Shown here in pieces: positions 6,260 to 13,687 of a stretch of DNA of 34,994 nt. Numbering within the stretch: the stretch's first letter is position 1; each line of letters opens with the position of its first letter. The notes beneath the pieces were generated by a model. The model was not told where the DNA came from. It was given only the letters and a program-made list of their open reading frames with translations, and did no database searches. Source of the stretch: Roseburia rectibacter (lineage in GTDB: Bacteria; Bacillota; Clostridia; Lachnospirales; Lachnospiraceae); contig NZ_CP092473.1 in assembly GCF_014287515.2 (NCBI RefSeq), positions 3,925,001 through 3,959,994 on the forward strand, written 5' to 3'. The translations under genes and the position numbers were made by a program.

Positions 6260-8890
6260 TTACTGAATATCGGTTACTTCATAGCCGGCATCTACAACGG
6301 CATTTTTTAATGTATCTGCATTGACTGATTCATCTGCGGTAACAACTGCATTTTTGTCCTCTAAACTTACCACTACCTCAGACACACCCTGTACTCCTTT
6401 TAAAGCCTTCTCGACAGTTGCCTGGCAGTGTCCGCACATCATTCCTTCAATACTTAATGTTGTTTTCATTGTTTTTTCCTCGCTTTCTGTTACATCACTC
6501 TTTATTTCAGAAGTGACCGTTCTGTTTTCACAGACCGCACTCTCCTGTTCCATATTATCTGTTCCATTTTCGGATGAAGATTTTTTTCCAAGTTTTACCC
6601 ATCTTAAACGCAGCGCGTTACTTACCACACAGACACTGCTTAAACTCATGGCTGCCGCACCAAACATCGGGTTTAATTTTAATCCCCAGATCGGATATAA
6701 AAGTCCTGCGGCAAGCGGTATACCAATGCTGTTATAGAAAAATGCCCAGAACAGGTTTTCCTTGATATTGTGGATAACCGCCTTGCTTAAACGGATTGCT
6801 CCGACTGCATCAAGCAGGTCATTTTTCATCAGCACAATATCCGCACTCTCAATTGCGACATCCGTACCTGCACCGATGGCAATTCCAACGTCTGCGGATG
6901 CAAGTGCCGGAGCATCATTGATACCGTCTCCGATCATTGCAACTTTGTGTCCGCTGTTCTTTAAGGCAGATATCTTTTCTTCCTTCTGCGTCGGAAGCAC
7001 CCCGGCAATGACTTCATCGATACCCACCTGATCTTTGATCGCCTGTGCCGTCACTTCATTATCACCGGTAAGCATAATGACATGGATTCCGTATTCTTTA
7101 AATTGTCTGACTGCCTCACGGCTGGTCGGTTTTACCACATCTGCAACGGCGATCATTCCTATGATCTGTGTCTCATCTGCAAACAGTAAAGGAGTTTTCC
7201 CCTGTTTTGCAAACTGTTCTATCTCTTTTTTTATTTCTGAAGATATAGCAATGTGTGCCTCATCCATCAGTTTTTCATTTCCGGCATAGTAAAGTTTTCC
7301 AGAAGATAACCTGCCTTTAATTCCTTTTCCAAACAGCGCCTCAAAATCGTTTACTTTTTCCGGAATGATATTCTTTTTCTCACAATCTGAAACGATTGCT
7401 TCTGCCAATGGGTGCTCACTGCCCTTTTCCAGGCTGCCGGCAGCTTTTAACAGGTCATTTTCTGAAATTCCCGCATATGTCCGTATATCCGTCACAACCG
7501 GTTTTCCAGAAGTGATCGTTCCTGTCTTGTCCATCACAACAGTATCAACAATATGCGCTGTCTCTAATGCTTCTCCCGACTTGATCAGAATACCGTTTTC
7601 TGCACCTTTTCCGGTTCCAACCATAATCGCCACCGGCGTTGCCAGTCCAAGCGCACACGGACAGGAAATAACAAGAACTGCGATTCCACAGGACATTGCA
7701 AACTCGAAATCTGCTCCGCTTGCCAGCCAGACAATGAATGTGACGATTGCGATCCCGATCACTGTCGGGACAAAAACACCTGCGATCTTATCGGCGAGAC
7801 GTGCGATCGGTGCCTTACTTGAAGATGCTTCCTCCACAAGACTTATGATCTGTGCGATCGTTGTATCTTTGCCGACACGTGTTGCCCGCGCATGGATCAG
7901 TCCGGCTTTATTGATAGATGCTGATATGACCTTGTCCCCTTCCTGTTTTAACACAGGAATACTCTCTCCGGTGATCGCTGATTCATCAAAGGAAGATTTC
8001 CCTTCTACGATCACACCATCCACTGCAACCGATTCTCCGGGTTTGATCACAAAAATATCACCCTGTACCACGTCAGCAGCATCGATGACCTGCTCTTTTC
8101 CATCGCGCACTACCGTCACTGTCTTTGGTGCTAAGTTCATCAGTTTTGTGATTGCCTCGCTCGTCTTTCCTTTTGACTTTGTCTCAAGGTACTTTCCAAC
8201 TGTGATCAGTGTAAGAATTGTTCCGGCCGATTCAAAATAAAGATCATGACTATACTGGTGTACAAGCTCCATGTTTCCGGTAGAAAATCCCCAGCCGATC
8301 CGGTAAATTGCAAAAATACCGTATACCGTCGCCGCTGTTGCTCCCATCGCGATCAGGCTGTCCATATTCGGGCTCCTGCGTGCTAATGTTGCAAATCCGT
8401 TCCGGAAGTATTTCTGATTTGCAAACAGGATCGGAAGTAACAGTAAAAACTGCGTAAATGCGTAAATAACCGCATTTTCACTTCCATGAAAAAACTTCAT
8501 GGTAACCGGCGGCATAGGAACACCAAGCGCATTGTAGATCATATGCCCCATTGATACATACATTAACGGTATCAGAAATATCACAGATACGATCAGTCTG
8601 ATCTTCATATTTTTGATATTTTTCTGCTGGATGGAAACCGCATCCTCCGTCTCTCCTGTCTTTGCTGCCGCCTTTGCTTCATTTTTTACCGAGGCACCAT
8701 ATCCGGCATGCTCTACCGCTTCTATAATGTTTTCTGTGCCCAGTTTTGTCTCATCATACTCGACCTGCATACTGTTCGTCAGCAGATTCACGCTGACTGC
8801 ATGTACGCCCTCTAATTTGGAAACACTTTTTTCCACATGGGAGGAACATGCCGAACAGCTCATGCCTGTTACGTCAAACTTTTCCTTCAT
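6260..8890 (-). CDS. copA: Copper-exporting P1B-type ATPase with N- and C-terminal HMA domains
   Basis: 876 residues. In order: an N-terminal metal-binding HMA domain (TGMSCSACSSHVE, C12 and C15); eight predicted membrane helices; the actuator motif (AITGESIPV); the transmembrane metal site CPCALGLATPVA, diagnostic for Cu+/Ag+ pumps; the phosphorylation site DKTGTIT; the SEHPLAEA nucleotide-binding motif; GDGINDAPALASADVG; and the NSIGIPLAAGLLYP tail helices. After a polar linker rich in Glu and Ser comes a second, C-terminal HMA domain (IEGMMCGHCQATVEKAL, last 69 residues) that looks like a CopZ chaperone fused to the pump. It should export monovalent copper across the cell membrane. An ATG with a good ribosome binding site starts exactly at this last domain. 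It follows csoR by 31 bases in one operon under the copper-responsive promoter at 9310-9359. Confidence 0.95.
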   Translation of the reverse strand: MKEKFDVTGMSCSACSSHVEKSVSKLEGVHAVSVNLLTNSMQVEYDETKLGTENIIEAVEHAGYGASVKNEAKAAAKTGETEDAVSIQQKNIKNMKIRLIVSVIFLIPLMYVSMGHMIYNALGVPMPPVTMKFFHGSENAVIYAFTQFLLLLPILFANQKYFRNGFATLARRSPNMDSLIAMGATAATVYGIFAIYRIGWGFSTGNMELVHQYSHDLYFESAGTILTLITVGKYLETKSKGKTSEAITKLMNLAPKTVTVVRDGKEQVIDAADVVQGDIFVIKPGESVAVDGVIVEGKSSFDESAITGESIPVLKQEGDKVISASINKAGLIHARATRVGKDTTIAQIISLVEEASSSKAPIARLADKIAGVFVPTVIGIAIVTFIVWLASGADFEFAMSCGIAVLVISCPCALGLATPVAIMVGTGKGAENGILIKSGEALETAHIVDTVVMDKTGTITSGKPVVTDIRTYAGISENDLLKAAGSLEKGSEHPLAEAIVSDCEKKNIIPEKVNDFEALFGKGIKGRLSSGKLYYAGNEKLMDEAHIAISSEIKKEIEQFAKQGKTPLLFADETQIIGMIAVADVVKPTSREAVRQFKEYGIHVIMLTGDNEVTAQAIKDQVGIDEVIAGVLPTQKEEKISALKNSGHKVAMIGDGINDAPALASADVGIAIGAGTDVAIESADIVLMKNDLLDAVGAIRLSKAVIHNIKENLFWAFFYNSIGIPLAAGLLYPIWGLKLNPMFGAAAMSLSSVCVVSNALRLRWVKLGKKSSSENGTDNMEQESAVCENRTVTSEIKSDVTESEEKTMKTTLSIEGMMCGHCQATVEKALKGVQGVSEVVVSLEDKNAVVTADESVNADTLKNAVVDAGYEVTDIQ

Positions 8891-8921
8891 GTCAATCTCC
8901 TATTGTATAAAATGCAAACCG

Positions 8922-9236
8922 TTATTTCATCAGCTTCTTTAACAGTTCACAGAGTTCGTCGACAGCCTGCTCATTACCCTCTTTGATATCTTCGGAAACA
9001 CAGGTCTTGATATGGCGTGCTAAAAGTTCTTTGTTAAATCCGTTTAATGCCGCCTGAATAGAAGATACCTGTGTGACGATATCTACACAATATCTGTCAT
9101 CCTCCACCATGGCACGCACCCCCCGCACCTGTCCTTCTATCCGGGAAAGTCTCGTTAACAGCGCTTTCTTTTCTGCACTCTCACGCTGCTTATGCTTCAC
9201 ATTATCTCCATTCGCACTGCACTTTTCACATGCCAT
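8922..9236 (-). CDS. csoR: CsoR-type copper-sensing repressor
   Basis: 104 residues from the ATG at 9236, chosen over 9296 because GGAGGT stands 6 bases upstream. The all-helical CsoR/RcnR fold is evident (LLTRLSRIEGQVRGVRAMVEDDRYCVDIVTQ...). The Cu(I)-binding triad is complete: C50, H75 and C79, with the spacing seen in copper-binding members. An N-terminal extension adds an extra CEKC pair. Apo-protein should bind the operator at 9310-9326 and release it when copper binds, freeing transcription of itself and copA. The position first in the operon and the matching operator make this assignment firm. Confidence 0.93.
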   Translation of the reverse strand: MACEKCSANGDNVKHKQRESAEKKALLTRLSRIEGQVRGVRAMVEDDRYCVDIVTQVSSIQAALNGFNKELLARHIKTCVSEDIKEGNEQAVDELCELLKKLMK

Positions 9237-9309
9237 CTGTCTACCTCCGGTCTGTATAGTCTGTGCTGTTTTTGATTTTTTATCACGGTTTTTCATCGGT
9301 ATATACCAT

Positions 9310-9359
9310 ATACCCCTATTGGGTATCTTGAATTTACATCATGATATACACTTTGTCAA
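9310..9359 (-). promoter_or_regulatory. csoR-copA promoter with CsoR operator
   Basis: Minus strand: -35 TTGACA (9354-9359), 17-base spacer, -10 TAAATT (9331-9336), then the interrupted palindrome ATACCCCTATTGGGTAT (9310-9326, plus-strand reading), which has ATACCC and GGGTAT arms around 5 bases. G/C-tract palindromes of this kind are the known operators of copper-sensing CsoR proteins. The site covers the expected transcription start, so a bound repressor would block initiation. Confidence 0.88.
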
Positions 9360-9373
9360 GAGATTTTCAGTTA

Positions 9374-10675
9374 TCAGGAATTTTTATCAACAAACCGGAT
9401 CATCCATAAGCCTTTTATCGTAATCAGCATTGTCACAAATTCTGCTGCCGGAAATGCCAGCCAGACTCCATTTAACCCAAACAATGTTGACAGTAAAAAT
9501 GCAAAGAAAATAATTACAACAAATCCACGGGAAATTGACGCAGCAAATGCATATCCCGTAGATTCAACCGCACTTAATATGGATGTTCCTACAATATTGA
9601 TCCCGGCAAATAAAAAACCTATAAAGTAAAGCCGCAGTCCGTTTTCCGCATAATCTGCAAGCATCTGATTATGTTCTCCATTAAATACAGCCGTCACCAC
9701 TGGTGCGAACAGATAAATAAAAATAAGCAAAAGGACAGAAACCCCTATCGCAGTCGTAACTGCCATTTTCAAATACGTTTTCACATCTTTATGAATATCC
9801 TTACCATATGCCTCGCTGATCAGCGGTTGGGAGCCCTGCGCCACCCCATTAAATAAAGCGACTGCAACAAGTGACGCATTTGCGACCACTCCATAAGCAG
9901 CCACTCCGGTATTTCCGGCAAGTCCAAGGATGATCATGTTAAAAACAATTGTGATCACTCCGGATGAAATTTCACCTACAAAGGATGAGACACCATACTT
10001 ACAGCAAAAAAATATTTTTCGCACAGACGGCAGCACGGGTTTTAATTTTATAGTACATTTTTCCGACCGGAAATGAATACAGCAGATCAGAATACCCACA
10101 ACCGGGGAAAGTGCTGTCGCAAGCGCAGCTCCCTCCATGGAAAGTCCCAGCGGAAACATCAGTACATAGTCAAATACGATGTTAAACAGACTGCTGAATA
10201 AAGTCGCTGCCATTGCAATCGACGGATTTCCATCGTTACGCACAAATGCATTGCAGATATAATTCCACATAAAAAGCGGCGCAAAACTCATAAAAATGCG
10301 CGTATAATTTTTTCCGACCGCAACGATCTTTGCATCTCCGCCAAGCAGGGCAATCAGTTTATCCGGCAGGAATATGCCGACAAACATAAACAGCAGGCTA
10401 ACGATAAATGCCCACAACAGTGCATGAAAAAAATATCCGTCTGCATCCGGATTTTTCTGGTTCCGTTCGATCACCAACCGGATTGCGGAACCGACTCCCA
10501 TCATTGCGCCGATGGCAAAAATTAAATTATACACCGGCAATACCAGATTGAGTGCCGTGATACCATCTGTCCCCACCGCAACAGAAATAAAGTAGGTATC
10601 TGCCAGAATATAAACCGACATACCTACCATGCCAAGCATGTTCTGAGAAACATATTTTGCAAATTTTTTTAACAT
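9374..10675 (-). CDS. MATE family multidrug/cation antiporter
   Basis: 433 residues with twelve predicted membrane helices in two repeats of six and the MATE hallmarks: YVSQNMLGMVGMSVYILADTYFI at the N-terminus and matching positions in the second half (GVVANASLVAVALFNGVAQGSQPLISEAYG). Members exchange Na+ or H+ for cationic drugs or metabolites; the substrate cannot be read from sequence. ATG 10675 is preferred to 10687 because the upstream ATG is the one embedded in the recurrent leader CACAGGAATGGGG, which then acts as ribosome binding site. The gene ends only 15 bases before the -35 box of csoR, so readthrough into csoR-copA is possible, as no terminator is seen between them. Confidence 0.88.
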   Translation of the reverse strand: MLKKFAKYVSQNMLGMVGMSVYILADTYFISVAVGTDGITALNLVLPVYNLIFAIGAMMGVGSAIRLVIERNQKNPDADGYFFHALLWAFIVSLLFMFVGIFLPDKLIALLGGDAKIVAVGKNYTRIFMSFAPLFMWNYICNAFVRNDGNPSIAMAATLFSSLFNIVFDYVLMFPLGLSMEGAALATALSPVVGILICCIHFRSEKCTIKLKPVLPSVRKIFFCCKYGVSSFVGEISSGVITIVFNMIILGLAGNTGVAAYGVVANASLVAVALFNGVAQGSQPLISEAYGKDIHKDVKTYLKMAVTTAIGVSVLLLIFIYLFAPVVTAVFNGEHNQMLADYAENGLRLYFIGFLFAGINIVGTSILSAVESTGYAFAASISRGFVVIIFFAFLLSTLFGLNGVWLAFPAAEFVTMLITIKGLWMIRFVDKNS

Positions 10676-10764
10676 CTTAATCCCCATTCCTGTGCTTATC
10701 TTTGCTCATTCCAGTTTTTTAACAAACTTGTGTTTGAAAAATATTATTGTTTATCAACTACTGG

Positions 10765-10773
10765 ATTATATCA
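10765..10773 (-). promoter_or_regulatory. Extended -10 element, likely MATE promoter
   Basis: On the minus strand TGATATAAT, a perfect extended -10 (TGN-TATAAT), stands about 90 bases upstream of the MATE start. No good -35 is found at 16-18 bases, as is common with extended -10 promoters. An AT-rich inverted repeat (AATAGAAT...ATTCTATT, 10802-10831) lies just upstream. Confidence 0.5.
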
Positions 10774-10850
10774 TTTTTCCATAAAATATCATAGGGCAAA
10801 TAATAGAATGTCCATAACGTAATATTCTATTATTATGAATTACACGCAAA

Positions 10851-10876
10851 CAGGCAGGTCTTTTATGACCTGCCTG
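10851..10876 (-). terminator. Hairpin terminator downstream of flavodoxin
   Basis: A perfect 10-base-pair stem, CAGGCAGGTC (10851-10860) with GACCTGCCTG (10867-10876), around a 6-base loop. It follows the flavodoxin stop codon by about 40 bases and precedes the MATE promoter. The following T-tract is weak on the minus strand and somewhat better on the plus strand, so it may work as a bidirectional block or a transcript-end stabiliser. Confidence 0.6.
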
Positions 10877-10914
10877 ACTCAATCTTTTTATTCATTTAAA
10901 TCTTACTGTTTTTT

Positions 10915-11340
10915 TTATACGAGTGCTTTACCAAGACTTCTGCAAGCCTCTAATGCATCATCATCCGGTGCTTCATGTGCAATCACACCTTCACCGTTTA
11001 CAACAACTGCTCCGGCTGCATTCATGCGTTCTTCCCAGTCACGCATCCACTGTCCATCGCCCCATCCATAAGAGCCAAATAACGCGATTTTTTTGCCTGC
11101 TGCAAAGCCTTCTACCTCTTCTACAAACGGCTCCATCTCGCTCTCCTCTAATACCTCAGCTCCCATTGCCGGGCAGCCTAATGCAAATGAGGATGCAGCT
11201 TTTAATTCATCTACGGATACTGCAGATACCGGAACAACATCTGCTTCTCCTCCTGCTGCTTTGATTCCCTCTCCGACTGCATTTGCCATTGCCTCAGTAT
11301 TTCCCGTCTGGGACCAGTATGCCACGATAATCTTACTCAT
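10915..11340 (-). CDS. Short-chain flavodoxin
   Basis: 141 residues, the usual size of a short-chain flavodoxin. The FMN phosphate loop is YWSQTGNTEAMANAV near the N-terminus, the isoalloxazine loops follow (ALGCPAMGAEVLEE and FGSYGWGDGQWM), and the alternating strand/helix pattern is complete. It carries electrons in place of ferredoxin, typically when iron is short. ATG 11340 is preferred to the frame start at 11373 because it follows the recurrent leader CACAGGAATGGAGG at ribosome-binding distance. It lies 129 bases after the DUF3793 gene; this pairing and the palindromes upstream of DUF3793 suggest joint control by metal or redox state (inference). Confidence 0.93.
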   Translation of the reverse strand: MSKIIVAYWSQTGNTEAMANAVGEGIKAAGGEADVVPVSAVSVDELKAASSFALGCPAMGAEVLEESEMEPFVEEVEGFAAGKKIALFGSYGWGDGQWMRDWEERMNAAGAVVVNGEGVIAHEAPDDDALEACRSLGKALV

Positions 11341-11469
11341 ATTTCCTCCATTCCTGTGCTTATTTTTACACATTCATTTTATACAAGCGGATCGCCGATT
11401 CAGTTCCAACGCCTTTGCCAGAGCTGACCGGATGGTATCCGTTTTTTACACATCTGACTTTTAATCCAT

Positions 11470-12075
11470 TTATGCTGATTCCAGCATTTTGCCATAAAGC
11501 AAAAGTTCATGGATTTCCATTCCGGATGATATCAGACGGATTGCATCTTCTTTTGCCTGATTGTAGCGGTCAAATGTTATTCTTGCCGCATTCACATCTC
11601 CGTATACTTTCCAGTAGCCGCAATACAGGTAATTGCGTCCTTCGTTTCGGATAAACCCCAATACATCTTCTACAGGATAACCCAAGAGCAGTCCAAGCTC
11701 ATGTGGAAAAGACAGATGATCCTTCATATATTTTTGATAGCGGGCACACAGTTTTTCAAAAATGTCGATAAGGCGTAATGTCTGATACCCAAACAATCTC
11801 ATCGTTTCCTTCACATCTTCTTCGTTCAGATAAGCGAGTAGTTGTTTTTCACGAAAAAGCAGGAATATCGTACGATGTTTTGTCTGGTAGAGTGTATGTA
11901 CAGTAATTTCTGTATTACGGAACAAATCTCTCACATCTTCTTCGTTGCTTTTTGTCACCGTAAGAAGATTTGACAGTTTGATTCCCGTAAGAAGCGGGGC
12001 ACATTGCAGTGCCAGTTGAGTCTTTAATTCTTTTTTATCCATCTTCTCCAGAATCTCTAACACTTCCCTGCTCAT
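11470..12075 (-). CDS. DUF3793 family protein
   Basis: 201 residues from ATG 12075 (GGGAG 6 bases upstream; ATGs at 12081 and 12117 are possible but less well placed). The sequence LALQCAPLLTGIKLSNLL near the start and HELGLLLGYPVEDVLGFI with NYLYCGYWKVYGD near the end match DUF3793, a family of unknown function found in anaerobic Firmicutes and often next to flavodoxin or iron-uptake genes. It is soluble and mostly helical, with no known catalytic motif. Two identical 18-base palindromes lie upstream, one over the promoter. A role in iron or flavin homeostasis is suggested by context only. Confidence 0.8.
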   Translation of the reverse strand: MSREVLEILEKMDKKELKTQLALQCAPLLTGIKLSNLLTVTKSNEEDVRDLFRNTEITVHTLYQTKHRTIFLLFREKQLLAYLNEEDVKETMRLFGYQTLRLIDIFEKLCARYQKYMKDHLSFPHELGLLLGYPVEDVLGFIRNEGRNYLYCGYWKVYGDVNAARITFDRYNQAKEDAIRLISSGMEIHELLLYGKMLESA

Positions 12076-12126
12076 GGTCATCTCCCATAGATCGATGAAT
12101 TTATGATCCATCGTCATAACATGTAT

Positions 12127-12144
12127 AGTTAGTTTTTCCTAACT
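12127..12144. promoter_or_regulatory. Palindrome copy 1, AGTTAG-N6-CTAACT
   Basis: A perfect 6+6+6 palindrome between the DUF3793 promoter and its start codon. It has the same arms and spacing as the copy at 12192, exactly 65 bases away. Likely a binding site for a dimeric repressor. The TTAG/CTAA arms recall DtxR-family metal regulators, but the spacing differs from the classical box. Confidence 0.6.
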
Positions 12145-12191
12145 CCTGTTTAAAAAAGAAAGAGTTGCGAGAACTCATTTCCTTTTCTGAT

Positions 12192-12224
12192 AGTTAGATT
12201 ACACTAACTTTTGTTATTTGTCAA
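12192..12224 (-). promoter_or_regulatory. DUF3793 promoter overlapped by palindrome copy 2
   Basis: Minus strand: -35 TTGACA (12219-12224), 17-base spacer, and a weak -10 TAATCT (12196-12201). The palindrome AGTTAG-ATTACA-CTAACT (12192-12209) covers the -10 element. A protein bound here would exclude RNA polymerase, so repression is the simplest reading. Confidence 0.65.
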
Positions 12225-12261
12225 TAACTTTTTTTATTTTTTTAGAGAGCGTTATTTCGGA

Positions 12262-12747
12262 TCATTCTATATTGATCAGATTTGATACAACTGCACTGAT
12301 CCGTTTTGAACCTAGTACTTCCCCTATCAACTCTGTAAGTTCTTCCTCTGAAGAAATCAAGAACTCACTTTCCTCCATTCCAAGCTCATCCGCTATTGAC
12401 TTTTCCAGCGATACTTCTACTGGATAAATAGCAGCAACTCTATATGCAAGAAACATAATCCTGTATTTATATTTTGGTACTGCTTTTGCTGTTATATAAA
12501 ATTCATAAATAAATTTGCTCTGTTGATCACCCAAAACATTTTGCACGTCAAAACTCATATTTTGTATAAATGCGTGCTCTGCTAGTTCATCTAATTTATA
12601 ACGACTCTTGTAATCACCGTCATAAGGTGCGATCCTTGCAATCACTGTTCCATTTGTCATTTCAGACAAATATTCACATTGCTCACTTATAATATCGTGC
12701 GGTGTACGAATCTTCTCTTCTGTTTGTACTCTCCATAAATTCTGCAT
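12262..12747 (-). CDS. Unknown 161-residue protein coupled to an EEP-family enzyme
   Basis: Not recognised. A soluble acidic protein (MQNLWRVQTEEKIRTPHDII...) with a central mixed region (KFIYEFYITAKAVPKYKYRI, then MFLAYRVAAIYPVEV) and a helical C-terminus (EEELTELIGEVLGSKRISAVVSNL). There is no signal peptide, membrane helix or Cys cluster. The ATG at 12747 overlaps the stop codon of the upstream EEP gene by one base (TAATG), and AAGGAGG stands just before it, so the pair is made together and the proteins probably act together. The region is more AT-rich than its neighbours and ends without a clear terminator, which suggests an acquired module. A regulator, inhibitor or partner of the nuclease-like protein are all open possibilities. 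Confidence 0.7.
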   Translation of the reverse strand: MQNLWRVQTEEKIRTPHDIISEQCEYLSEMTNGTVIARIAPYDGDYKSRYKLDELAEHAFIQNMSFDVQNVLGDQQSKFIYEFYITAKAVPKYKYRIMFLAYRVAAIYPVEVSLEKSIADELGMEESEFLISSEEELTELIGEVLGSKRISAVVSNLINIE

Positions 12748-13592
12748 TATGCATCCTCCTTAATGCCAAATACGATCGGCAGATGATCACTATATTCTTT
12801 CCTGTTCGGTATCCCTTTACTATCTGCTAAAGCGCCCCTGCTGGTTTCTGTCACAATCTTTAGATTGTCTTTATCAAAATATTTTACCATATCAGCACTG
12901 ACAATAACCTGATCAAAAATATGTTTATAAAAATTGACTGCACCTCCCGAATCATAACAGCATGTACTGTGTGGCGTCTTTAAATCACCAAAAAAATTCC
13001 ACATCGGGTTATAAAACATCTGATAATTTTTTCCAAAAACTTTTCTCTGCCGCTTATTTTCAACAATATCAGCATATGGCAAAGCATGAAAATAATTCGC
13101 TTTTAACATTACCTCTTCAAACGGATCAGCATTAAAATCCCCTGCTATGATAACCTTTTTATGTCCCGCTTCACTTTGTGCCTCACACAATGCATCCATA
13201 AACTGTTCTGCCACAATTTCCCTGTCTCTGTTTTCAGCATATCGCTTACTTGGAAAATGTAACCCCGCAATTAAAAAGTCTGTTAATGCATTGTTTATGG
13301 AACATATAAAATAATATTTTGAATCCCTGATCAACTCTACATTAAACTTCATACTTACAAGCATTTTTGCCCTGCTGTCTTCTGGAACAGGTGCAGTTTT
13401 AAAATCCTTTCCATTCACTGAAAGCATATCGCACATAAGCTTCATATCAAAAGTATATTCAGCCAAAATCACAATGTCTATGTTATTTTCTAATATCAAT
13501 TCTATTATTTTTTGCCTGACATTTTCTCCCCGTATACTGTTCCTGTCTTCCTCTGATCGTATTCCCGCATTCCAATACAAAATATTTATCAT
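12747..13592 (-). CDS. Endonuclease/exonuclease/phosphatase (EEP) family protein
   Basis: 281 residues from ATG 13592, with a GGAG site upstream. The full EEP active-site set is present: the first-strand Asn (ILYWNAGIR), the metal-binding Glu (VILAEYTF), the catalytic Asp/Asn pair (IAGDFNADPFEE) and the C-terminal Asp-His (YSDHLPIVFG). EEP enzymes cut phosphodiester or phosphoester bonds in DNA, RNA, inositol phosphates or lipids using Mg2+; the substrate here is unknown. No signal peptide is seen, so it should act in the cytoplasm. It follows the alarmone synthetase by 95 bases and is coupled to the unknown 161-residue gene. A good leader motif 40 bases upstream would start a different, overlapping frame (13632-13483). 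Confidence 0.85.
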   Translation of the reverse strand: MINILYWNAGIRSEEDRNSIRGENVRQKIIELILENNIDIVILAEYTFDMKLMCDMLSVNGKDFKTAPVPEDSRAKMLVSMKFNVELIRDSKYYFICSINNALTDFLIAGLHFPSKRYAENRDREIVAEQFMDALCEAQSEAGHKKVIIAGDFNADPFEEVMLKANYFHALPYADIVENKRQRKVFGKNYQMFYNPMWNFFGDLKTPHSTCCYDSGGAVNFYKHIFDQVIVSADMVKYFDKDNLKIVTETSRGALADSKGIPNRKEYSDHLPIVFGIKEDA

Positions 13593-13650
13593 CCACAGCT
13601 CCATTATTTTTTATCACAAAGATTTTGGTCATAAAAATCTCCATTCTTGC

Positions 13651-13674
13651 GTGTGAAAAATGTATTTTTCACAC
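13651..13674. repeat. AT-rich hairpin next to the recurrent leader, copy 1
   Basis: Perfect 11-base arms (GTGTGAAAAAT and ATTTTTCACAC) around a 2-base centre. A nearly identical sequence lies at 29421-29446. Both lie directly after the stop codon of the upstream minus-strand gene and before a GAATGGAG leader, so hairpin and leader look like parts of one dispersed intergenic element. Confidence 0.65.
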
Positions 13675-13687
13675 TATAAACCCCGTC

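Noticed and set aside
7365..8240. 291-residue open frame on the plus strand
   Set aside because: It is wholly antisense to copA, rich in Ser, Ala, Thr and Pro as expected from a complementary register of a well-biased gene, and has no ribosome binding site or domain.
12211..12240. Terminator for the EEP operon at GTTATT...AATAAC
   Set aside because: The T-run is on the plus-strand side only, while the operon is on the minus strand; the same bases form the -35 of the DUF3793 promoter.
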